DNA of 64,000 bases, from assembly GCF_028823535.1 (NCBI RefSeq), contig NZ_JAQIYM010000005.1, positions 248,001 to 312,000 on the forward strand, given 5' to 3'. Position numbers and translations under genes: made by a program. The first letter of the stretch is position 1. Each line of letters opens with the position of its first letter. Below, piece after piece: positions 56,924 through 64,000 of this stretch. The notes beneath the pieces were generated by a model. The model did not search any database. It was not told where the DNA came from and saw only the letters and a list, made by a program, of their open reading frames with translations. The stretch comes from Pseudomonas serbica. Its GTDB lineage: Bacteria; Pseudomonadota; Gammaproteobacteria; Pseudomonadales; Pseudomonadaceae.

Positions 56924-57833
56924 GTCGCTCACCCATGTTCTTCACCAATATTATTTTTAAGACTGGCTCAAGCACTACAAGCAACAACGCACTCATAACC
57001 GCCAACAACACAAACATAATGACCATAGAAAGCGATTGCTTGTAGATCATGATAGCCACAAAAAACTGCGTAACGGGTAAAACAAACTGCAACAAACCCA
57101 TAGATGTGCCAGACAGACGTTTTGCTGAAAGCGAAAATAAAGCTAACGGCACAATTGAAACCACGCCACAACTAAAAAGCAGCAGCGTCCGCCACAACTC
57201 AAACTCTACAGGAATCGCCATACTCAAATCCGAGCAAAATAAAATCAAGCTGTATAGAACAGCGAGCACAGTAGACTCCAGCAGCAATCCACTAAAAACA
57301 TTCAACGTTGTCATTTTCTTCAGACACGAATAGACGCCCCAAGAAACACCGATAGACAAATAAACCCTCATGTCGAGTTCATTGCTCAACACAAACAACC
57401 ACACCACAGCAATCATCACAACTATTACAGCTATTGTTTTACAGACCGTAACCGACTCCTTATACACCACGATGCCGGTCGCGATACTTAATATCGGAGC
57501 AATCAAATAACCCAAGCTACTTTCCAAGACTCGACCATGGATAGACGCCCATATAAACACTCCCCAATTGACAGCTATTAACATCGCCGCAAACACATGT
57601 ATAACTAGCAGCCTAAAGGTGAGCTGCGAATAAAATCGCCTTACATCCTTACAAACGCATACCACTAGAAAAACCAACAGCAGAGACAAATAGATTCTGT
57701 AACCGACCAATACGACTGCATTCAAAGACCCTATACTCTTCCAAAAAATTGACGATACCCCTAACAGAACATTCGCTAGGATGCCACTGAGCGTCCCGAT
57801 AAAAAAATATCGTTTTTCGCTTGAAAGCAACAT
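56913..57833 (-). CDS. EamA/RarD-type transporter (DMT superfamily)
   Basis: 306 residues with about ten transmembrane helices in two EamA halves. RarD-like pattern: 'SGILANVLLGVSSIFWKSIG' (TM1), 'IAVNWGVFIWASIHGRVLES' (TM4) and 'SLGYLIAPILSIATGIVVYK'. Family members commonly export amino acids or metabolites. Lies 4 bases after the fusion gene and overlaps the flavoenzyme gene, so it is probably the exporter or importer of the compound these enzymes handle. AT-rich, with codon use unlike its neighbours. Confidence 0.85.
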   Translation of the reverse strand: MLLSSEKRYFFIGTLSGILANVLLGVSSIFWKSIGSLNAVVLVGYRIYLSLLLVFLVVCVCKDVRRFYSQLTFRLLVIHVFAAMLIAVNWGVFIWASIHGRVLESSLGYLIAPILSIATGIVVYKESVTVCKTIAVIVVMIAVVWLFVLSNELDMRVYLSIGVSWGVYSCLKKMTTLNVFSGLLLESTVLAVLYSLILFCSDLSMAIPVEFELWRTLLLFSCGVVSIVPLALFSLSAKRLSGTSMGLLQFVLPVTQFFVAIMIYKQSLSMVIMFVLLAVMSALLLVVLEPVLKIILVKNMGERHGA

Positions 57834-57837
57834 ACGA

Positions 57838-59502
57838 TTATTTTTTCCAAAAGGTTAATTCAACTATCTCATAAGACCAGAATATCTGGCCATTCTCTAG
57901 TACATTACAGTACGCATCTCCCTTCCTTGTCCAACTCAATATTTCTTCAACGAGAAGGTCTTGCACCCGGGCCCAACTCTCAGAATATAGAAGTAAAGGA
58001 AAATCATGTCGCTCCAAAAGCCTGCAGTCGATCACATACATTTCTTCGTGCGAATTTCGGAGCCTGTTCATAACCTCTCGAATTCCAACCAATGAATTAA
58101 GACCTATTATGACCTTTCCACCATCCACTAAATGATTCGGCAGCTCTTTGAAAAACCTCCCCAAGGTTCTATCGCCGTAAAACATAGAGTCAATTGGGAG
58201 CCCTTCCATACCCGAGAACTTATCAAGCGCTTGAAGAAACGAGTCGGAAGGCGTTCTCCAACCAGGAGGATTGAACAAAATCACATCATATTGCTCTGAA
58301 AGATCTGGAAGCCCTTGAAAAAGATCCCCACAAAAAAACTCGATTGTATTTACCCCAAAATTGTTGAACTCGTTCTTCTTCGCCACAACAATTGCATCCG
58401 TAGATATATCAGACCCGGTTACGGATCCAACACCCATACTTTTCAGCAATAAAGAGTGGACACCACTCCCTGTTCCCAGATCCAAAAATTTTGCATCTTT
58501 ATGCTCTTTATTTACATATCGCGTTATCAGCGACCCAAACGCCACACCTGCGGGACTTACCTTAAAAACCTTGGCATCATAAAAAAGAATTATGCAGTGC
58601 CCCAAACCACAATAAACACTATATGAATCATCAAACACTTTGGCGTCATTAAAATGAGCACCCTGCAAATGATTTGAATTTTCAATGCTCATAACAGCCC
58701 CCGAAAAATTTTCTCTCCCCAACGCTTCCGACCGCTTAGCAGCGGCTGCCAACGCCAACAAAACAATTTCATTCAAACCATGTTGTTCCAACACTAATAT
58801 TGCCTGCTCGGTTGTCCCCCCTTTGGTTTGGACCTCATCGCACAACTTCATCGGCATTTTGTTAGTCGATTTTAACAGCAGCGAAGTACCGTACAATAAC
58901 TGCGCAATGACTTTCCAAGCACTCTCGGGATTCAAGCCTACATACTCTGCGTAAAGTAGTAACGCGTTGGCAAAATAGGCGACCAATGCTGGCCCTCCTC
59001 CCGCCAGCGCTGTGCCAGAATCAATTTGACACTCATCTTCAACTCGAATGCAGACGCCAATCGCACCGAAAATCATTTCTGCGACAGCTATCAAATTACT
59101 GTCCCGATTATTTTGAACGTAGTAAAGAGTCACTCCCTCTCCGACCTCAGCCGGAATGTTTGGGATCGAACGGACGATTCGTGCATGGACTAACGTGCCG
59201 CAAAGTTCACTGACTGTGACGCCAGCCATTACAGATAGGACCGTACCACCGTAACCAAGCAATGATTGATTATCACGAACCACACTCTTAAAATTCTGAG
59301 GTGGGACGGCTAATACAACAACATCATCATTATCGATACTTTCAATCCGATCAGCCACCTCAAACCCGAAGGCTGCAAGGGACGCTGCTCGCTCGACACA
59401 AATTTCGATCGGTTTTAGATGACGAACACTGAACTTCTTTCTCAGCCCGAACAATATTGCTTGACCCATATTACCCGCACCTAAAATATAAATATTTTTC
59501 AC
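57838..59502 (-). CDS. Pyrroline-5-carboxylate reductase-like / methyltransferase fusion
   Basis: 554 residues in one uninterrupted frame. Residues about 1-265 are ProC-like: Rossmann 'IYILGAGNMGQAILFGLRKK', 'VLSVMAGVTVSELCG', 'RSIPNIPAEVGEGVTLYYV', 'GTALAGGGPALVAYFANALL' and the P5CR signature region 'CDEVQTKGGTTEQAILVLEQ'. Residues about 330-554 are a class I SAM methyltransferase with motif I 'FLDLGTGSGVHSLLLKSMGV' and motif IV 'ILFNPPGWRT', PrmC/MTS-like. The start is GTG at 59502 with AAGGAAAAGG upstream. Inferred to reduce a cyclic imine and methylate a related intermediate; the substrate is unknown. Confidence 0.85.
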   Translation of the reverse strand: MKNIYILGAGNMGQAILFGLRKKFSVRHLKPIEICVERAASLAAFGFEVADRIESIDNDDVVVLAVPPQNFKSVVRDNQSLLGYGGTVLSVMAGVTVSELCGTLVHARIVRSIPNIPAEVGEGVTLYYVQNNRDSNLIAVAEMIFGAIGVCIRVEDECQIDSGTALAGGGPALVAYFANALLLYAEYVGLNPESAWKVIAQLLYGTSLLLKSTNKMPMKLCDEVQTKGGTTEQAILVLEQHGLNEIVLLALAAAAKRSEALGRENFSGAVMSIENSNHLQGAHFNDAKVFDDSYSVYCGLGHCIILFYDAKVFKVSPAGVAFGSLITRYVNKEHKDAKFLDLGTGSGVHSLLLKSMGVGSVTGSDISTDAIVVAKKNEFNNFGVNTIEFFCGDLFQGLPDLSEQYDVILFNPPGWRTPSDSFLQALDKFSGMEGLPIDSMFYGDRTLGRFFKELPNHLVDGGKVIIGLNSLVGIREVMNRLRNSHEEMYVIDCRLLERHDFPLLLYSESWARVQDLLVEEILSWTRKGDAYCNVLENGQIFWSYEIVELTFWKK

Positions 59503-59757
59503 GAGCCTTTTCCTTCTATGTTTATCCCCTTTATATTCAACATTGATTTACGCCGACTTTCCACTCGACAGAACGAACTTAATAACCCGCGCCTCAATCT
59601 GTCAATTCAAAACTGACAACGCAACAGAAACTCAACATACAAGCCGTTCACATACGACCAAACTTGTAGGAAAAGTCACACTTCACCATGTAGGACTGAA
59701 ATAGACCACAACCGTCTAAGTGGGCCTTCTTAGAAGTAGGACGTAGTTGCTTTGAGA
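59503..59757. other. AT-rich upstream region of the cassette
   Basis: About 255 bases with no gene. It should carry the cassette promoter on the minus strand (a TATAAA-like box sits near 59536), followed by junction DNA ahead of the right repeat. The word GTAGGA occurs three times (near 59668, 59692 and 59735) with A/C-rich surroundings. Confidence 0.5.
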
Positions 59758-60114
59758 ATGGAGCAAAGAGAATTATTCTGTAACACTCAAAGTGCCAAAT
59801 CCTTCTTCAAATATCGTGGCAACCTTGTGAATGGCACCCACGCCCCGACCCTCACCGCCAAGGGCGACGAAGAACTGGCCGAAGAAATCCTGCGCATCGC
59901 TCGCGACTGCGAAGTGCCGATCTATGAGAACTCCGAACTGGTGAGCCTGCTGGCGCGGATGGAGTTGGGGGACAGTATTCCGCAGGAGCTTTATCTGACG
60001 ATTGCCGAGATTATTGCGTTTGCGTGGAATTTGAAGGGGAAGTTTCCGGTGGGGCAGAATCCGGATGCGGTGATAGTGGAACGCGATATCACCGACCAGG
60101 GCGACAATTATTGA
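59758..60114 (+). pseudogene. 5'-truncated copy 2 of the FlhB C-domain gene
   Basis: Open frame of 118 codons from an ATG at 59758 ('MEQRELFCNT...'). The first 25 codons are unrelated to copy 1, and homology begins abruptly at the 'GTHAPT' codons (59833). Thus the native start, the NPPR segment and the first beta strand ('AIALKYD') are missing. The remainder is intact to the stop and diverges from copy 1 mainly in the last 20 codons. No FliK-like gene precedes it and no good RBS is seen. Probably a non-functional remnant created by integration of the cassette, although it could be translated. Confidence 0.8.
59833..60114 (+). repeat. 282-bp direct repeat flanking the cassette, right copy
   Basis: Same orientation as 55337-55618, 4496 bases away. 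The perfect 92-base identity at its left end and scattered mismatches afterwards suggest that the crossover fell in the identical part, or that gene conversion homogenised it. Confidence 0.93.
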
Positions 60115-60195
60115 AATGACAACGTGCTGACTGCCCTCATTGAGAGAGGCAGCCAACACATAACTGATAGCGATACCTTAATCAGGCATCGCGAT

Positions 60196-60450
60196 CTATG
60201 CTTCCAGTCGAATATCACCCGCGGTCACTTTACCGTCGTTCCACCGGACAAGCACAAAAGAAATACGCACGCCTACAAGGGGCAACAGACGCTCCATGCC
60301 CATGAAGTCACGCCCACGAAGATCGTATAGATTATTATCAAGTGTGGATCGAACTGTTCCTTTTGCCGCTGGTGTTATGACTGGCCAACCTGGATATTCC
60401 AATTGAAAAGACGCAATGATTCCGGTATGACGATTTCGCTGCTGTTCCAT
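60196..60450 (-). CDS. Small hypothetical protein
   Basis: 84 residues, no membrane segment. Beta-rich pattern 'HTGIIASFQLEYPGWPVITP', 'NLYDLRGRDFMGMERLLP' and 'VRISFVLVRWNDGKVTAGDI' suggests a small barrel, but I do not recognise a family. The ATG at 60450 is set by an excellent RBS (AAGGAG, spaced 8), which argues that the gene is real even though it stands alone. Confidence 0.65.
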   Translation of the reverse strand: MEQQRNRHTGIIASFQLEYPGWPVITPAAKGTVRSTLDNNLYDLRGRDFMGMERLLPLVGVRISFVLVRWNDGKVTAGDIRLEA

Positions 60451-60656
60451 GCAAATCACTCCTTGAAGTTTGAACTTCACACATTAGTGTGTCGAGCCTG
60501 CAAAGCAGGTTCGAATTCAAACTAAGGCTTTCGCCAAAACGACTCAACTATCCAAAGTAACAGGATTCAAACGCTTTATGTCCAAACTTACAAATTGACA
60601 TAGTTGTTGGAGCGAGAGATTCTTTCTTTAAATAACACTAGCGGTGATTTTTCGAT

Positions 60657-60684
60657 CGTCTTCGCTGGCAAGCCAGCTCCTACA
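60657..60684. repeat. Single REP-like element, CTTCGCTGGCAAGCCAGCTCC type
   Basis: One unpaired copy of the GGAGCTGGCTTGCCAGCGAAG repeat in the 280-base gap between the two small genes; nothing else recognisable lies in that gap. Confidence 0.8.
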
Positions 60685-60730
60685 GTAGATTGGGTGCTCC
60701 GTGAGCAGTTGGCCGACCATAAACAGCCCG

Positions 60731-61219
60731 TTATTCTGAATAAAACAGTCCATAGAAACGCAGCAGCTTGAGACTGCGACCGACAATCAAACCATTGATA
60801 AGACCCGCCCCCAACGCAGACCATACAAGCATCGAGACCCCATTGGCCAACTCAGGATGGATAGCTGACTGATACCCCAGGTAATAACGCCAGGCAAAAA
60901 AACACCAGTAAACCATCAGCACTTTGATTGTGCCGCTCAGTACCAGACTGTCTCCTTTCCGCGCCACGCTCTGGTACGAGAACAAGCGCATTGCCACATA
61001 GGTCCCCATCGACAATCCCAGTGCGTAAACAGAGATCGGGATTGCAACGCCTTGTGAAAGATCCAGCGAGGCCAGGGAAATTACGACGAATATCGCTGGT
61101 GTGATCTGCAATGACTGCTTCGATACGTGATTCTTGAAACACGCAATGACGCCGTAATAGGTCAGGACCACAAAAACCGCATAAACCCACAGCGGTGTAC
61201 CACGCAAAATGTCGAGCAT
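60731..61219 (-). CDS. Hypothetical inner-membrane protein (DUF6622-like)
   Basis: 162 residues with five predicted helices (about 10-28, 38-55, 60-80, 95-112 and 128-148). N-terminal 'MLDILRGTPLWVYAVFVVLT' and the conserved-looking 'GLSMGTYVAMRLF' resemble DUF6622 membrane proteins. The start at 61219 is supported by AAGGAGG seven bases upstream. Monocistronic; the function is unknown. Confidence 0.75.
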   Translation of the reverse strand: MLDILRGTPLWVYAVFVVLTYYGVIACFKNHVSKQSLQITPAIFVVISLASLDLSQGVAIPISVYALGLSMGTYVAMRLFSYQSVARKGDSLVLSGTIKVLMVYWCFFAWRYYLGYQSAIHPELANGVSMLVWSALGAGLINGLIVGRSLKLLRFYGLFYSE

Positions 61220-61585
61220 AGGCCTCCTTGGCACCGCACATGGTTAAACCTGCATCCGTTATCTGCGGCGATAACAATGAGTTGGGATGATGAAACTAGC
61301 GGTGGCTGGGCGCGTTCGCAAGCCAGCAGAATCCGGAAAAACCATAGGAAGAGGACTACGTAGGCGTAGTCCTTGTCTGAGGACGGGGGAGAACTGTTGA
61401 AGGTTCAAGCCCGCGATGCGAGTTCAGGCCAAGCGCAAATAATGCGCATATTTGATCGATTTGATCGTTCCCACGCTCTGCGTGGGAATGCAGCCCGTGA
61501 CGCTCCGCGTCACCTCCCGGAAGCGGAACGCGGAGCGTCCCTAGAAGCATTCCCACGCAGAGCATGGGAACGATCCGAGCGATGT
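61220..61585. other. Intergenic region with inverted repeats
   Basis: 366 bases without a gene. Contains a 9-bp stem AGGACTACG/CGTAGTCCT (61352-61373), which may end the parC-parP-cheW-DUF2802 transcript, and the composite repeat at 61463-61575. Confidence 0.7.
61463..61575. repeat. Composite inverted repeat of the CGTGGGAACGATC family
   Basis: Near copy of the element at 40236-40342: GATCGTTCCCACGCTCTGCG at one end and its inverse at the other, with internal GACGCTCCGCGTC and GGAGCGTCC arms. Confidence 0.88.
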
Positions 61586-61978
61586 TTAGTTCTTGTGCAA
61601 CTTGCTCATCAACTCCGCCTCAGCCTGAGTCAGGCCGCAGGACTGGGTCAGTTCGTCGACGCTGGCGCCCATCCCGACCAGTTTCGCCGCCTGTTCAAAC
61701 GACAGGCTCGCGGGGTCGCGCTGTTCGATGCGGGCCAGTCTGTCCGGCAAGGGCTCGACGATCGTCCGCAGTTCATGCAGGTCTTCGCCCATGCGCACAT
61801 TGCCGTTCTGGTAATTGTCGACGCGCCGGCTCAGGTCCTTGATGCGTTGGTCACGCTGCGCATCGCCCTGGGCCTGTTGCGCAGCGATCAGCTTTTGACC
61901 GCGCACGTAAGACAGAAACATTGCCAGCGTGCCTGCCCACAACAGGAACAGGACAATGACCGCTACCTCGAGGATCAA
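61586..61978 (-). CDS. DUF2802 protein of the chemotaxis operon
   Basis: 130 residues. One N-terminal transmembrane helix (about 4-24), a coiled-coil region ('QRDQRIKDLSRRVDNYQNGN'), and the C-terminal DUF2802 motif 'SFEQAAKLVGMGASVDELTQ', then 'SCGLTQAEAELMSKLH', a small helix-turn-helix-like fold. The start is a TTG immediately after the cheW TGA, so translation is coupled. Conserved next to cheW in Pseudomonas; the role is unknown. Confidence 0.9.
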   Translation of the reverse strand: MILEVAVIVLFLLWAGTLAMFLSYVRGQKLIAAQQAQGDAQRDQRIKDLSRRVDNYQNGNVRMGEDLHELRTIVEPLPDRLARIEQRDPASLSFEQAAKLVGMGASVDELTQSCGLTQAEAELMSKLHKN

Positions 61979-62464
61979 TCAGATACTCTCCAGTTCCGAC
62001 CATTCTTCTTCGCTCATCATCTTGTCCAGTTCGACCAGGATCAGCAGTTCGTTGTTCTTGTTGCACACGCCTTGGATGAACTTGGCGGATTCTTCGTTAC
62101 CGACGTTCGGCGCCGTCTCGATTTCCGACTGACGCAGGTAAACCACTTCGGCCACGCTGTCGACCATGATCCCGACCACCTGCTTGTCGGCTTCGATGAT
62201 GACGATACGGGTGTTGTCGCTGATTTCGGCATTCATCAGGCCGAAGCGCTGGCGGGTGTCGATCACGGTGACCACGTTGCCGCGCAGGTTAATGATGCCC
62301 AGCACGTAGCTCGGTGCACCCGGTACCGGGGCGATTTCGGTGTAGCGCAGGACTTCCTGGACGCGCATCACGTTGATGCCATAGGTCTCGTTGTCCAGCT
62401 TGAAGGTGACCCATTGCAGGATCGGATCTTCGGAACCCTTTGCCGCCGTTGCCTTGTCATTCAT
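61979..62464 (-). CDS. cheW: Chemotaxis coupling protein CheW
   Basis: 161 residues. CheW fold: 'WVTFKLDNETYGINVMRVQE', 'PGAPSYVLGIINLRGNVVTV' and 'GIMVDSVAEVVYL', with the conserved 'NLRG' receptor/CheA interface. Links chemoreceptors to CheA in the flagellar chemotaxis array. 42 bases downstream of parP. Confidence 0.96.
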   Translation of the reverse strand: MNDKATAAKGSEDPILQWVTFKLDNETYGINVMRVQEVLRYTEIAPVPGAPSYVLGIINLRGNVVTVIDTRQRFGLMNAEISDNTRIVIIEADKQVVGIMVDSVAEVVYLRQSEIETAPNVGNEESAKFIQGVCNKNNELLILVELDKMMSEEEWSELESI

Positions 62465-62506
62465 ACCCTGATCCCCTCAAGAAACCGCCCTGGCGGTGTT
62501 GTTCTG

Positions 62507-63412
62507 TTATGTAGTTGTGTGGGTCGGCTTGTTGCCGCCCATGTGCCTGGCCCCACCGCTGGCGATCAATTCGGCCAGTTCGGATACATCGAGCAAGGCA
62601 CACATGTGTTCTATCACCGTGCCCGCCAGCCATGGCCGTTGGCCGCGGTGGCTGCGCCATTTGATTTCGTTCGGGTCCAGGCGCAACGAGCGGCTGACCT
62701 GATGCACCGCCAGCCCCCATTCGTAACCCTGGACGGAAATCACGTACTGCAAGCCCTGCTTGAAGTCCTCGCGGTAGCGATCGGGCATGACCCAACGGGC
62801 CGTGTCCAGAACCTTGAGGTTGCCAGCCTGGCTCGGCAGGATGCCCAGGAACCAGTCCGGCTGGCCGAACAGCGAGGTCAGCTCATGACCGGCCAGTGGA
62901 TAAATCGAACCCAGGCACACCAGCGGCACCGCCAGGGTCAGGCCGGCGACATCGAACAACAGGCATTCGAAGGGTTCGGCCGCCCAGGCCGGACGATCGT
63001 CGGTTTCCACCGGTGGCGGCGTGTTGGCAGGTGGCAAATGCACTTCGACGACCGGAGGCACCAAGGCTTGATGCACTTCGACCGGCGGCGGTACCAGGGC
63101 GTGCAGCAATGGCGCGATGGTTGATACCGGCGTCAGCACGGGGGCCGGCGCTTCGATCACGGCCACAGCGGGCTTCGCCACAGCTACCACAGGTGCAACG
63201 TCCGGGGCGGCGCCCTTCTGTGCATCCCGGGCCTGCTCTTCGAGCACTGCGGCCTGGAATTCGTCGAGCGCAGCCTCGGCTTCGACGACTTCCGGCGCTG
63301 CTTCGAATTCCGCCGAGAGTTCCTCGGTGACTTCTTGCAGCAGGCTGTCCAGATACGACTGCAGCGCCAGTTGCGGGCGCGATGTGATCTTTACCGGCCG
63401 ATTCACTGACAC
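62507..63412 (-). CDS. parP: ParP-like protein (CheW domain, chemotaxis array positioning)
   Basis: 301 residues. N-terminal ~40 residues ('LALQSYLDSLLQEVTEEL') for ParC binding, a long Pro/Ala/Val linker (about 60-145), then a CheW-like domain (about 150-285, 'CLLFDVAGLTLAVPLVCLGS'). In this family ParP joins ParC and CheA so that chemotaxis clusters sit at the flagellated pole. GTG start. Separated from parC by an unusual repeat array. Confidence 0.88.
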   Translation of the reverse strand: MSVNRPVKITSRPQLALQSYLDSLLQEVTEELSAEFEAAPEVVEAEAALDEFQAAVLEEQARDAQKGAAPDVAPVVAVAKPAVAVIEAPAPVLTPVSTIAPLLHALVPPPVEVHQALVPPVVEVHLPPANTPPPVETDDRPAWAAEPFECLLFDVAGLTLAVPLVCLGSIYPLAGHELTSLFGQPDWFLGILPSQAGNLKVLDTARWVMPDRYREDFKQGLQYVISVQGYEWGLAVHQVSRSLRLDPNEIKWRSHRGQRPWLAGTVIEHMCALLDVSELAELIASGGARHMGGNKPTHTTT

Positions 63413-63420
63413 CCCCCCAT

Positions 63421-63595
63421 TGTAGGAGCGAGCTTGCTCGCGAAGAACCCGAGAGCGACGCGGGGTGCCAGGTTTCGAGCGTTATCGTTGACGACCATCG
63501 CGAGCAAGCTTGCTCCTACAGGAGCGAGAATGCCGCGGGCTGCCAGGTTTCCAGCGTTATCGTTGACGACCATCGCGAGCAAGCTTGCTCCTACA
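63421..63595. repeat. Triple REP-like array with 75-bp tandem duplication
   Basis: TGTAGGAGCGAGCTTGCTCGCGA at 63421-63443, followed by two inverted copies ending CTTGCTCCTACA at 63520 and 63595. The segment starting TGCCAGGTTT at 63466 is repeated at 63541 (period 75) with almost no change, so the last unit is a recent tandem duplication. Confidence 0.9.
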
Positions 63596-63611
63596 GGGAT
63601 CGCGCTCATTC

Positions 63612-64000
63612 TCAAGCCACCTGCGCAACAAGTTGCGCCGCCAGCAGATGCTTGAGCAACGCGCGGTAGGCGACGACGCCACGGCTCTTGCCGTCGAATT
63701 GCGAAGGCGTCAGCCCCGCCCGGCTGGCATCGCGCAAGCGCGTGTCGACCGGGATGTAGCCCTGCCAGATCTCTTCCGGAAACTTGTCGCGCAGCACTCG
63801 CAGCGTACCGAGGGAGGCTTGCGTGCGGCGGTCGAACAGCGTCGGCACGATGGTGAACGGCAAGGCCTGCTTGCGCGAACGATTGATCATCGCCAGGGTG
63901 TTGACCATACGCTCCAGGCCTTTGACCGCCAGGTGCTCGGTCTGCACCGGGATCACCAGTTGCTGGCTCGCCGCCAAGGCATTGACCATCAGCACCCCGA
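63612..64000 (-). CDS. parC: ParC-type ParA-family ATPase (5' end outside window)
   Basis: The C-terminal ~129 residues are visible. 'ASQQLVIPVQTEHLAVKGLE' matches the ParA/MinD deviant-Walker family switch region after Walker B, followed by 'IVPTLFDRRTQASLGTLRVL', in which the Thr/Asp and Arg are typical of ParA-like chemotaxis ATPases. With ParP it places chemotaxis arrays at the cell pole. The N-terminus, including the Walker A motif, lies beyond the window end. Confidence 0.88.
   Translation of the reverse strand, partial: GVLMVNALAASQQLVIPVQTEHLAVKGLERMVNTLAMINRSRKQALPFTIVPTLFDRRTQASLGTLRVLRDKFPEEIWQGYIPVDTRLRDASRAGLTPSQFDGKSRGVVAYRALLKHLLAAQLVAQVA

Noticed and set aside
55757..59502. 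Cassette as a prophage or IS element
   Set aside because: No integrase, transposase, terminal inverted repeats or phage genes; the flanking repeats are fragments of a resident-type gene.

Overview
The window looks like a chromosomal segment of a Pseudomonas from the fluorescens-type lineage. The grounds are: GC-rich coding sequence with strong third-position bias; a gltA / sdhCDAB-sucAB-lpd-sucCD block, a ccmABCDEFGHI block beside fliK-like and flhB-like genes, and a parC-parP-cheW-DUF2802 block, all in Pseudomonas-type order; and many short inverted REP elements of the type GTGGGAGCGAGCCTGCTCGC. The species call is inference. I see no tRNA, rRNA, CRISPR array or prophage.

Layout. 1-9.1 kb: housekeeping genes (DUF3108 end, OsmC-like, pirin, dienelactone hydrolase, htpG, two hotdog thioesterases, a small lipoprotein, MAPEG and DUF599 membrane proteins, brnQ). 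9.4-22.5 kb: TCA-cycle genes on the minus strand (sdhCDAB, sucAB, lpd, sucCD), divergent from gltA; both divergent promoters are readable. 22.7-33.5 kb: acetate symporter actP with its DUF485 partner, an orphan betaine-type binding protein, a GH17 membrane enzyme, an alpha/beta hydrolase overlapping an MlaA-like gene, DUF808, a RutR-like TetR regulator and a REP-associated transposase (RAYT) flanked by REPs. 33.0-40.2 kb: glyoxylate assimilation, with glcG-like divergent from gcl-hyi-glxR-glycerate kinase-pykF, which together convert glyoxylate to pyruvate. 40.3-46.6 kb: urea transporter, voltage-gated-type K+ channel with a zinc-ribbon tail, sulfate-binding protein, lipoproteins, an MFS exporter, and an orphan phnN preceded by a phnM-like remnant. 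46.5-53.5 kb: the complete cytochrome c maturation operon ccmABCDEFGHI. 53.7-55.6 kb: a fliK-like gene and a short FlhB C-terminal-domain gene. 60-64 kb: small unknown genes, then DUF2802-cheW-parP-parC (chemotaxis array positioning).

The unusual part is 55.6-60.1 kb. A visibly AT-rich three-gene cassette on the minus strand encodes a pyrroline-5-carboxylate-reductase/methyltransferase fusion, an EamA/RarD-type transporter, and a monomeric-sarcosine-oxidase-like flavoenzyme. The genes overlap or nearly touch, and the cassette has its own terminator. It is bracketed by two 282-bp direct copies of the FlhB-C-domain gene. The first 92 bp of the copies are identical and the rest has diverged, and the downstream copy has lost its native 5' end. 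This looks like an acquired small-molecule biosynthesis/export island integrated by recombination in the flhB-like gene. I do not recognise its product.

All calls come from reading the sequence and from general knowledge of the families; no database search was run.
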